Positions 55,071-64,000 of a DNA stretch of 64,000 bases are shown here, one piece after another. Made by a program: the position numbers and the translations under genes. The stretch lies in the NCBI GenBank assembly GCA_026545225.1, contig CM048846.1:86197270-86261269 (forward strand), given 5' to 3'. Below the pieces are notes generated by a model. That model was not told where the DNA came from. It saw only the letters and a program-made list of their open reading frames with translations, and did not search any database. Numbering within the stretch: the first letter of the stretch is position 1; the number at the start of each line of letters is the position of its first letter. The DNA is from Cornus controversa. Taxonomy: Eukaryota; Streptophyta; Magnoliopsida; Cornales; Cornaceae.

Positions 55071-55973
55071 AAATTCAACTACTGGACTAGGGTTTCAGGT
55101 ATTTGCAGTTGAACCCATATAGTAGCAATCAATTAAGGCGAGTAATAAATAGCAACATCACACCATTGCTATTTGCAGCATTTTGTGCCTTCCTTTACCT
55201 TGTAAATGATTGTTGAGGTGTACACATGCTCTGAGTATTTAGGGATCTTGAGACATAAGCCTCACGACTCCAGCCTATATTTGATGCATATACAGTTCCT
55301 AAAATGACTCACCTTATGCCTATGCTGGTTTCGGAATTGACATGGTTGATAGAGGTGGGAAAGAACAAAAGATTGTAGTTACGTGACTGTGTTGTATACT
55401 GCAGTACAACGAGATCGAGTTTAACCACGGAGTAAAACACAGGATTGCACCATAGTCTTTGCTCGATGATTGTAGTGCTCATGGGCCATGACCGTTGCCG
55501 CATTGGGTAGTCTAGGACTCTTCATTGCTTTTGTTAACAGGAAACTTGGGGTCATGTAGTTTGGTGGCTTGAGTTGGGGGGTTCATCAGGAGGTGATTGG
55601 TACACCTTGGCAATGTCCTGCGGAAATTATTAAGATGGCCACATCACAAGTAGGAATGTGACTAATTGCCTCATGGTCAAGTACCGCTGACTCACTGAGA
55701 AGTACAATGGAATGCTGAGATGATTTCATGGGAACCTTAAATGGCATGTGTCATAAAGCATATAAAAGAGTAGTAACCCCTCCATTAAGGAGGAGGCCTT
55801 TGCGGATGAAGAAAGCCCACTGCCTCTAAGTCCTCTGGATTGTTCTCTGCCTAACCTCTCACCCCTCCATAGGATCTGAACACTATCCTCTCTCTTCTAT
55901 GTAAGTAACCCTCTTTTACAGATGGTCACCATCTCCTTCCTCTCTCCTTTCTTTCCTCCTCCTCAAGGCCGGC
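55071..55973. other. unassigned, possibly LTR-derived
   Basis: No coding frame of note. GCATATAAAAGAGTAG at about 55758 looks like a TATA box followed by a pyrimidine-rich leader-like stretch (55800-55973), as in an LTR. The TGTCACACCCTTCC word after the hAT-like element (about 56818) may belong to the same unit. Unproven. Confidence 0.3.
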
Positions 55974-56800
55974 CCTGGGCCTAGGCGGCCAGGCAGTCGC
56001 CTAGGGCCCCAAAAATTTTTAATTTTTTGAGGGCCCCCAGCCCACTAGATGTTATTTAAAAAAAATATATAGTAACTAATAGTCCAATACACTAGTCTGG
56101 GCCAATAACAAAGTGGGCCTCATTTAAAAAAATGATAATGGTCCAATACAATGGTTTGGGCCTCATTTAAAAAATAAATAAATAAATTACTACTAACTAT
56201 TTGTTTTAGGCATTTTTTTTTTTAAAACTCCTTCCCAATACACTAGTCTGGGCAACAACAAAGTGGATCTCATTTAAAAAATAATGATAATGGTGCAAAT
56301 ACAATGGTCTGGGCCTTATTTTTTTAAAAAAAAAAATAAATTACTAATAACTATAAAAATAAATTACTAATAACTATTTGTCTTAGATATTTTTTTTTTT
56401 TAGAACTCCTTTTCTTTTATTCTTCTATTTTCACAACGGCAATGCAACGACTTTCCTTTGGGATTGTGAGCACTTTAATTGATAATTTTGCAACTCAAAA
56501 TGCAAGACGATTACATCACATTTACTTTGATATGAATTTCAATTTTGATTTTTGTGACTAAAGTGTGTTGAATATTTCTTTTAATTTTTTTATGTGAACT
56601 GGATCGTGCTATTTATAAAGCACCAAGATCAGGATTTTTTTTTTCATATTAATTTATTTTATTTGTTTATTGTCTCATTTTAATAAAAATTTTGCACTCC
56701 TATAGAATTTATCGGCACGTGAAAATTTAGGTAGAAAGGGCACCATTTGAAAGTCCGCCTAGGGCCTCTCAACATTTTTCGAATCTCAGGGCCAGCCTTG
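55974..56800 (+). mobile_element. 827-bp hAT-like non-autonomous element with 8-bp target duplication
   Basis: Terminal inverted repeats CAAGGCCGGCCCTG and CAGGGCCAGCCTTG (one mismatch), with subterminal GCCTAGG/CCTAGGGC words. It is flanked by CTCCTCCT on both sides (55966-55973, 56801-56808), the 8-bp duplication of hAT elements, though the site is low-complexity. No transposase. Best copy of the family also at 2484-3355 and 16575-16765. Confidence 0.8.
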
Positions 56801-57341
56801 CTCCTCCTCCTCCACTTGTCACACCCTTCCTTATGGACTTTCTGGTATGAGTAGCGTATATCATGAACCCTCTGTCACAACCAAAGTTTCAATATTCCTC
56901 TCCTCGCACAATGAAATCATTTTTTCTAAGTGAGAGAAGTTTTCCAATATTCCTCTCCTCACACAATGAAATCACTTTTTTTAAGTGAGAGAAGTATTTC
57001 ATTTCAAGCACGTGAGTTTATTGACTTCCAACAATATAGGTTCTCGTATTAATGACTTCCAACATACAGGAAATAAGATATATACTTGATGAAATAATTG
57101 TACATCACCCTAACCCTAGGTGACACTACCAGTTTCTAACAGTATAACAAGTTTCAACTTGTCTGCAACTACTGCAGATTGCTGTCATTCATGAAAGCAT
57201 ACGTGAGCTTTAACATCAATGCAATTTAAGTGGAATACAGGAACTAGGCTTACTGGCACTCGCATCTTGCTTGAACCAGCTTGATTTTCACATATACACA
57301 ATAATTTATGCCAAAAATTAAACAACTCCGGAACACCAATT
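56801..57341. other. intergenic, unassigned
   Basis: Contains a direct duplication (CAATATTCCTCTCCTC..AATGAAATCA twice, about 56890-56985). No gene recognised. Confidence 0.4.
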
Positions 57342-57553
57342 CAATCTTTAATTTTCTTTTCTATTCTTTACCTCAACTTTCTCAGCAACCAAACGGAACA
57401 GTGAAACGTTACGGAAAATTAAGCTGCAATTGATTAAAACATGTATCATTGTTTAAAACCTAAACATGAGTTAAGGTCTAACAAGATTCGACCTTAATTG
57501 AATGGTGCAAAATCTTCAAATTAGGAACTTATTGAGAAACATACGCAATGATC

Positions 57554-57597
<44 letters not shown>

Positions 57598-59414
57598 CGA
57601 TTACAAAATTAACGTTACCATGAAACTCGGCTTCCGATACAGAAATTGGAAATGGATACAGAAATAAAAAAGATGAGAAATGAAAACGACCCGACTTTAG
57701 ATTGGGCTGCGTCTGGTTGAAGATAACATGTACTGGCTTGGGCCAACTTTTGTTAAAGTTTAATGAGATTGAGCCCAAAACGAGAAAACACATTTTAGAG
57801 AACTAACTATTGACGAGAAATCATACTCTTCCTCTTCTTTATTTTTTATTTTTTTATATAACGGTCTTAAAAATAGTTGTTAAAACTGTCAGTCAAACAA
57901 AATTTTAAAATGCTTTTTTTTTTTTTAAGTTCTCTAATTAGGAATATAGACGGGTTGCTGATGTAAATTTGATGTTTAAAAATAGATATATATCAAATAC
58001 ATACGTAACACCTAGTGCAATGTTATTTTTTCATCATTCAAAATAAAAGTACATTAACCATTCAAAATAGAAGGATTAATGTACTTATGTATATAAGTAT
58101 AAAGAGTAATGATACACAGATTCTCAATTTTGTAATTTTCAAAAGTCATTTATGTGAGTAGAGTGGTGGACTTCTGCCACATGATATCATGATGATGTCA
58201 TGTGATGAGAGTCACTACTCAACTCACAAATTCAAAAACAATTAAATTAAGAAGAAATATCATTATCCAATTAGTATCGACTTTCTTAGAGCATCCCATA
58301 ATTTACTAATGAGATATTTAGGCCCTTGTTTCACATGCACCTTGTGAAAGAAAAAAAATCTAGAGTGGCCCCAAGGAGAGAGAGTCTTGCCATTAGACTA
58401 TCTCATTGAATTTTATTGGTGTTGAAGGAACTACTTTCTAAATTCTTAATTGTAATTTATAGTTTTCATATACTCGCACATAATTAGTTGTCTCTTTTTC
58501 TTTATATATTTGTGTGTCTTTTTTATTTGTAGCTCTCATAGGATTTTCAAAATTTCTTCGAGATAAATTAGATACTCTTTCTTGCTGCTAGTTATTTATC
58601 TTATTTTTCATACCTACATATAATTACATTACCATGTAATTTGGTTTAACCAACTAGGATCCTTGAAAATAAGTTGAACATCAAAGAGAAAACATTGTGA
58701 GCAGTTTTCTACAAAAGAAAAAATATGAAATAGTTGTCACTAGTCTTGAACACATTAGTAAAAATATGTACCACTATTATTGCAAAAAGATATACATGAG
58801 AGAATGATTTGAGGAGAAAATATGAAGATGGAGGGCATTTTGGATAGTTTTGAGTCTGTGGCAACAATTTTGGTAATTGGACCTTGGTTAAATGGGTTTT
58901 GGTAATTGTCCCCAAGTTAAAAGCAAGTAAACTGTCTAGTTTCAAATACTCCCAAATCAAGCAAATCCTAGAGATGCTTGTAAGGTAGTAAAGCTAGTTA
59001 AAATAATCAATATATCACCCAAAAAAAATAAATAAATAAATAAGATGAAAAGAACATAAATAAATCATAGAGCAAATAAAGTATATCAAATCTAAGAATA
59101 CAATCAAGGAGATTAGAGTTTCAGTTTGAAACAAAATGTCTTAGAGAATGAAATTTTTATCTAGCATCAATTACTGAAAGTGTTACAGTATTTATTGAAC
59201 AGTTTCCGGCATTGTTAAGTGACGGGTTTGTGTTCACACGCTGGCCAATAAAAAATGCAGGTTCTTTAGGTGTTGGTAGAGGTGTATATTCATTGCTAAG
59301 CATGGAGACAACATCAGACATGGTAGGTCGATCATTTGCATTTCCTTGGACACAGAGAAGCCCTATGTTAATGTATCTTAACAATGAAGTAGAAGAAGTA
59401 GGATTATCCAACAC
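57342..59414 (-). repeat. segmental duplication, copy 2
   Basis: Counterpart of 10341-12380, from AATTCAATCTTTAATTTTC through the non-coding flank, the hairpin MITE (58105-58270) and into kinase exon 7. The TA tract at 57557-57596 is much longer than in copy 1. The copy ends at 59414 only because an LTR element is inserted there, so it probably resumes beyond the window. Confidence 0.92.
59157..59414 (-). CDS. G-type lectin receptor kinase exon 7 (gene D), interrupted by an LTR element
   Basis: Reads PVLDNP, then [32 protein letters not shown] and the complete C-terminal tail VIDAR with stop at 59157-59159. It keeps the 18-nt stretch that gene A lost, so its tail is the ancestral form. The upstream end is cut at 59414/59415 by TGTAATACCCC, an LTR start. 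The first 50 or so bases of the exon and exons 1-6 are not in the window; they may lie to the right. A pseudogene unless the element is spliced out. Confidence 0.85.
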   Translation of the reverse strand: MLDNPTSSTSLLRYINIGLLCVQGNANDRPTMSDVVSMLSNEYTPLPTPKEPAFFIGQRVNTNPSLNNAGNCSINTVTLSVIDAR

Positions 59415-60022
59415 TGGGTGTAATACCCCGGAAAATTTAGGTGTCAATTTAATCTCTTTACATTATTACTTTATTTTATTAATTCATGAGAAATGTTTTT
59501 TTTATATAGATTATCATTGTAGGTGAGTTGCTTGTCTTTTATGCATGCATATTGTCATTTTATGTGAATTGGTATAAATTGTGTATTATTTTATTTAAAT
59601 GTTTTGGGTTGGGCTAGGGAGGAATTTGGGCTAGAATGAGTGGGCTAAGGTTATGTTTAAAATGATGGGCCTAGGGTTATAATAATATTTCTATTGCTAT
59701 ATTTATTATTATTATTAATTTGATTTTTTATTAGTTTTAGAAAAAAAAAAATAATTAAAACAAAAAGGAAAAGAAAAGAAGAAGAAATTAGGGTTTGCCG
59801 TTGTTTTACGCACAGAACTAAAAGAGAGAAAACGAAAGAGAAAAGGGAGTGACGATCGGGTGAACAAGTTAATTCGTCAGGAAAAAGGCAAGTTTAATTC
59901 TTCTCTTCCCCCTTGAATCCGTATGCATAGTCTAGGTTTGAGCATTTATTTATATTAAAAATTTGTAGTTAATTGCATGTTTATATTTTTCTGCTATTGA
60001 TAAATTTCGTGAGATTAACTAT
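59415..60022 (+). mobile_element. start of an LTR element inserted in the kinase exon
   Basis: Begins TGTAATACCCCGGAAAATTTAGG, the canonical start of a plant gypsy chromovirus LTR, immediately after kinase coding sequence (possible target CTGGG). It contains GGGTTGGGCTAGGG-type words and an AGGGTTT/pyrimidine leader-like region (59790-59920). It is itself interrupted at 60023 by CACTA. The 63969-64000 stretch (GGGCTGGGCTAAAAT) may be its continuation. The other end is outside the window. Confidence 0.6.
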
Positions 60023-60045
60023 CACTACAAGAATTTCTTATATCA

Positions 60046-60331
60046 CCGGCGGTTTAAACCGCCGGAAAATGCATCCAAAACCGCCGGAAAAAACATCACC
60101 GGCGGTTAAAAAATCTGCCGGAAAATGTGCCGCCGGTAGAGAATTACCGGCGGTTTTGCTAAACTGCCGGTAATTACCGGCAGTTTTTTTGCAGCCGCCG
60201 GAAATATTCCGGCAGTTTTATCCGCCGGTATTTTACTATAAACCGCCGGTAAATTACTGGCGGTTTTATAAAAACCGCCGGTATAGACTGAAAATCTTAC
60301 TTTTACCGGCAGTTCATAAAAACTGCCGGTA
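60046..60331 (+). repeat. CACTA subterminal array of CCGGCGG/CCGSCGG words
   Basis: About 18 copies of CCGGCGGTT or variants (CCGCCGG, CTGCCGG, CCGGCAG) in both orientations within 290 bp. 60046-60065 is a perfect 20-bp palindrome (CCGGCGGTTT and its reverse complement). Such arrays are transposase-binding regions in characterised CACTA elements. A run of 36 T (60336-60371) follows directly. Confidence 0.85.
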
Positions 60332-60333
60332 AA

Positions 60334-60371
<38 letters not shown>

Positions 60372-60377
<6 letters not shown>

Positions 60378-61848
60378 GGAATCAGGTTGCAATTGTGGTG
60401 CTCTTCTTCCACTTGTGTCTTGCTTGGAAGTTTCAAGGCAACAATTCAATGAGACAAATATAACATCCATGAAACAAATTGGAAGAAATTTGCAAAGAGC
60501 AATGATAGATTGCTAAAAAATCCAGACTTTCCAAAAAATTAAGAAATACCAATGATGTGGCTCATTTTACTCCTACCATTTTAAACAAAGGAATGTCAAA
60601 TTTACCAGTTACAAAACTATCACAGCCATATCATTATGGATGAAATTTATTACATAAAACTAAGTAGTTTTCCCATCGGAAAAAAAAAGAATTCCACAAC
60701 AAATTATTAATTCGTTTGATAGCAATATGATACAGAAGTAATGATCGCCACTTGATCACAGTGGTATGGAACTTGTTCCTTTGCAGTTCTTTTGTCTTGT
60801 AGGTGGGTGCTCTACGTCCTGCGCAATGTTTGCAATTGACTCTTGGAATTTTCACCTGGGTGCTCTACGTCCTGCGCAATGTTTGCAATTGACTCTTGGA
60901 ATTTTCACCACCCCCTCCACTACCACTTTTCAAGACGTTTGGTGCCTTTTCTGGAGGAGCAATCACCTTGCGACCAAAGACAAGTCTACCATCACATTAA
61001 TCTTCTGAGACCAGCAATCTTACCGCCGATAGAAGCTCATTGTGGTTGTGAATCTCCAACTTGGGATTAAGGAGCTGCCATAAAAAGAAAAATGTTAGGA
61101 TCAGCTGATAATGGTTTATAGTTTCAAAAACATGTTTTACTTTTATCAAATCTAAGATCGTTTATAGTTTTTAAGCTTATTAAACCAGTCTGTATATCTA
61201 CCAAAAATAATAAAGTTAAACAAGTCTGTACATTGTTTATAGTGATCACCTATCTAATAGATTTGTGTGCTTTTTGAGTTTTACAGCCATATATGTCAAG
61301 TGTAATAAAAGCCAATATAACATGAGTAAAGTTGTTTCAGTTGTCAAATTAAACAATGCCTGAAGACACAACTGTTGTAAAAGAGTTAACTAAGTATAAG
61401 ATCGACCAGATAATAAGCAAATAATCATAACAAATGCGAAAACGAACAACAAACAACACATGCTTGTAAAATCAACACATGCTGTTAATTATGTTCATAA
61501 GAATTTGATTAGTATAGCCTAATCAATCACACATATGGATCTTTTTTGGTCTCTATCTAATAATATTAATCTATATATTGCAAAATACTTCACAGTAAAT
61601 GAAAAAGAAATAAAGGCATAAAGGAATCTATAAAGGCATATAGGTCTGATTTGGGAAGTCATTGATACTCTATAGTTTTCCATTGAATTAAAGAAAGAAA
61701 AACAAAGCAACATTAGAAAATAAAAAAGGCATAAAGGAATTTGAGATTTTTAAATGACCCTAATTCCCTTGTCTAATCACCCCGGAAAAGTCAACTAAAA
61801 TTCATGTCATTTATTTCTCTGGTTTGTACACTCGAATGGTTCGTGGTT
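60372..61848. other. CACTA interior, left part, with 53-bp tandem duplication
   Basis: 60805-60857 and 60858-60907 are near-identical 53-bp repeats (GGGTGCTCTACGTCCTGCGC). The minus strand of 60800-61070 has short open stretches, including a glycine/serine-rich one, that might derive from an exon, but I recognise no family. 61080-61848 is AT-rich upstream DNA of the bHLH fragment. Confidence 0.4.
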
Positions 61849-61850
61849 AA

Positions 61851-61858
61851 TATAAATA
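61851..61858 (+). promoter_or_regulatory. TATA box of the bHLH gene fragment
   Basis: TATAAATA, about 175 bp before the ATG at 62033. The space between is a plausible transcribed leader (CAAGCAAGCCAAGCGCAGAG), interrupted by a TA microsatellite (61977-62007). Confidence 0.5.
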
Positions 61859-61974
61859 GTGCGATGCAGCAAACCGAATTCATCATTTTATGACAACCAA
61901 GCAAGCCAAGCGCAGAGAGAGACTCAAAGAGTAGGAATCTAAAGCCAGAACCAGAGGAAGAAAGATATATATAG

Positions 61975-62012
<38 letters not shown>

Positions 62013-62032
62013 TGAAGTCCAGTTATTTGGTC

Positions 62033-62209
62033 ATGGCGGATCAATTTCAGATTGGCAGTGGAAACTGGTGGGATCCATCAAGAAACAGGTTATATATATA
62101 TATATATATCTATATCCTCAGTACCCAAAATGAAGTCTTTATTTTCCTTTTCCTCTTTCATCATGGAAGATTTAACTCATAAATCTTAATATCTTATTAG
62201 TAGTAGTAG

Positions 62210-62249
<40 letters not shown>

Positions 62250-62950
62250 GGATTTGATAAGTATATATGTTGGTTGGTTTTTATGGGTTGGGCAACAGTA
62301 ATCGTGCTGGGAAAACTGAGAGCAGTTTCAGTTCGGTTCTTCAAGAAGACTTGAATTCGAGTAGGAATTATCAGCAAGAAAGTGGGATTGGATCATCTCA
62401 AGAACAGTGGAGACAGAAAATGTTTTCTGGGAGCCATGAAGAATCTTCGGTGAGCGAATTCAAGCAAATGAATCCACGGGGTTTTTCTTTAGATCAACCA
62501 CAATCACAACAACAACAACAACAACCACAGTTCAGTTCTCATAGCGAAAGCAGTGTGACATGCCAGGGCTTACCTTCTAGTTTTCAGATGGATTCAAATG
62601 TGTATGGAAGCCCTTCGACCATGTTACAAGGTTTTTTAGGTTCCAATAATCAGCCATCTGAACTGTCAGCTTTTGAAAACCGCTCCATGAATTTTCAATA
62701 TCCTTCAAACTACGGCATGAACACCGGCTCCGAACTATTGCCTAATTCTTGGTCTAAATTTCCTCATCATCAGTTCATGAGAAACTCGCCGCCTTCCAAA
62801 AATTCCCCACATACTCAGCTTCAATTCTCCAATAACGCCCTGTATTGGAATGCATCTGCAGCAGCTGCCACAAATGATGTTCGATCAAGCTTTTTCCAAC
62901 CATTACAAAATAACCAATTTCCCATGCCAAGCTTTGATGAAAAACTCAAG
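62033..62950 (+). pseudogene. N-terminal part of a bHLH112/bHLH123-like transcription factor
   Basis: Two coding exons: 62033-62088 and 62299-62950, intron GT..AG (62089-62298), joined frame 236 codons without stop. Exon 1 reads MADQFQIGSGNWWDPSRN, the start characteristic of the plant bHLH112/bHLH123-like group. Exon 2 is serine/asparagine/glutamine-rich with a polyglutamine stretch and ends FDEKLK before a GTATGT donor at 62951. The DNA-binding bHLH domain, encoded in later exons, is not found to 63968. A partial repeat of the exon end and donor lies at about 63026-63045. Either captured by the CACTA element with its promoter, or a host gene whose 3' part lies outside the window. Confidence 0.6.
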
Positions 62951-62956
62951 GTATGT

Positions 62957-62996
<40 letters not shown>

Positions 62997-63640
62997 CCAT
63001 GTACATGTACATGTACATGTCTATGGAAAAACTCAAGGTATGTATATACATATACAAATACATATACATATACATGAAATTCTTTAATTCGCAAATTATT
63101 TTCTAATTTTTTTATATATAAAAAATCAGGCTTGTAATCTAACTAAGAAACCAAATTAAACCTCAAAAGACTAACTAAGAAACCAAATTAAACCTCAAAA
63201 TAATCAATATACCATTCAATTACAAAGCTATTAAAAAAAATGATTTAGAAGATAGATAGAAAAACGCATGCAGGTGTATTTCATGATACAACCAAACAGA
63301 GAGAGCACTAGAAAATTCACACCTGATCACTTAATCAAACACAGAGAGCTTCGGAAACTCAATCAATCACCTAATCCAGAAGTCGATCGATGCCTTCTTA
63401 ATCAATCACCTAATCCAGAAGTCGAATCGAGCTCCAACCTCAAGTGTTTCGGCTTGAAACTCGTATAGAGATATACATATTACACACACACATGCACAGA
63501 TCTATCATATAAATATTACACACACAAAACACACACATGCACAGATCTATCATACACATATGACACACACGCATATGCACAATGCACATATCTGTCTAAA
63601 ACTAAATTTCATCAAAAGAAATTTCCTACAAAATTATAAA
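62951..63640. repeat. intron remnant and short tandem repeats
   Basis: ACATAT repeats (62955-63080), a 31-bp tandem repeat (about 63140-63200, ACTAAGAAACCAAATTAAAC), a 39-bp tandem repeat (about 63360-63424, CAATCACCTAATCCAGAAGT) and CA-rich repeats (63480-63590). No gene. Confidence 0.75.
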
Positions 63641-63654
63641 AAGTAGAAATACCT

Positions 63655-63870
63655 GGAAAATCACCGATCTCTTCAAAGCCACAGCTCCGATCTCGCCAAA
63701 GCCACTGCTCCGATCTCGCCAAAGCCATCGTCACCGTCCTCCCATGCCACGAGAGAGAGAGAGAGAGTGCAAACACAAAATACAGATCGGCAGTTGTGAG
63801 TTGGGACTTAGGATGCAGAGAGAGGAGTGCGGGTCGTGCGGCTAGGGTTGAGAGTAATTGAGTGGTTAAA
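63655..63870 (-). other. exon-like segment near the CACTA right end
   Basis: On the minus strand CCCTAGCCGC.. and a CT-rich leader lead to ATG at about 63726, encoding MALARSEQWLWRDRSCGFEE.. for 25 codons to a GTATTT donor at about 63652. The plus-strand view is GATCTCGCCAAAGCCAC repeated. It may be the element's own first exon or a captured host exon. Family unknown. Confidence 0.3.
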
Positions 63871-64000
63871 GAATATATATAGATGGGCTTTCAGAACATG
63901 GGCTGAGGTTTGAGCTATGTTAATTCTCTTGGACTTGGTCTATTTTTTTTAAAAAAAGTTTTGTAGTGCATTTTATTGATTTGTTGGGCTGGGCTAAAAT

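Larger units (their letters stand above)
60023..63968. mobile_element. probable non-autonomous CACTA element carrying gene fragments
   Basis: Left terminus CACTACAAGAATTTC at 60023 is the plant CACTA signature; the right terminus AAGTTTTGTAGTG ends at 63968. They match over the outer CACTACAA plus a few bases. Flanking triplets are TAT and CAT, one mismatch from a 3-bp target duplication. The left subterminal region is a dense CCGGCGG array; the right lacks it, which lowers confidence in the right boundary. No transposase. The cargo includes a bHLH gene fragment (62033-62950) and an exon-like piece near the right end. Confidence 0.55.

Noticed and set aside
62821..63106. Tyr/Met/Val- or Ile/Tyr-rich proteins around 62.9-63.1 kb
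   Set aside because: They are translations of an ACATAT simple repeat in an intron remnant.

Overview
This is a flowering-plant nuclear window, probably eudicot. Genes are intron-rich with GT..AG introns, intergenic DNA is AT-rich, and the transposons are plant types (Tat-type Ty3/gypsy, Ty1/copia, chromovirus-like LTRs, a LINE, hAT-like and CACTA DNA elements). I see no rRNA, tRNA or CRISPR array. The theme is a tandem cluster of G-type lectin S-receptor-like kinases (SD1 class) being duplicated, broken and invaded by transposons.

Genes. Three complete kinase genes lie on the minus strand: A (15523-12171), B (29950-26519) and C (36453-32960). Each has seven exons, and exons 2-6 have identical lengths (108, 212, 211, 238, 148 nt). 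A plus-strand gene contributes only its last two exons (1-430). The 3' end of another lies at 59414-59157. At least five relics remain: 16971-17115, 23262-23510, 24310-26390 (split by an insertion), 36977-37321 and an orphan promoter/leader at 51640-51935. The encoded proteins would be plasma-membrane receptors with an extracellular bulb-lectin, S-locus-glycoprotein and PAN region, one membrane helix and a cytosolic Ser/Thr kinase.

Layout. 1-3.5 kb: 3' end of the plus-strand gene, whose flank is an inverted copy of gene A's flank, carrying a 1-kb palindrome-ended inverted-repeat element and a hAT-like element. 3.5-10.3 kb: chromovirus-like scraps, then a decayed Tat-type gypsy element with two RNase H domains. 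10.3-15.6 kb: gene A; its 3' flank is repeated at 57.3-59.4 kb. 15.6-26.5 kb: tandem repeats, kinase relics and a copia element with both LTRs (17.1-20.5 kb). 26.5-37.3 kb: genes B and C and a relic. 37.3-49.3 kb: two related copia elements, the second split by a 2,468-bp solo LTR with 5-bp target duplications, then more LTR material. 50.0-51.3 kb: truncated LINE. 52.6-57.3 kb: LTR material, a 40-base G run and an 827-bp hAT-like element. 57.3-64 kb: duplicated kinase flank, an LTR element cutting the kinase exon, and a probable CACTA element holding the promoter and first two coding exons of a bHLH gene.

Most unusual structure. The solo LTR has six hairpin-forming repeats with a conserved loop and changing but complementary arms (about 42970-43167), and a second array of nine short dyads (43638-43873). 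Two further LTR tails carry analogous dyad arrays with different sequences (48134-48305, 48805-48978). Whether these are known features of this LTR lineage cannot be told from the sequence alone.
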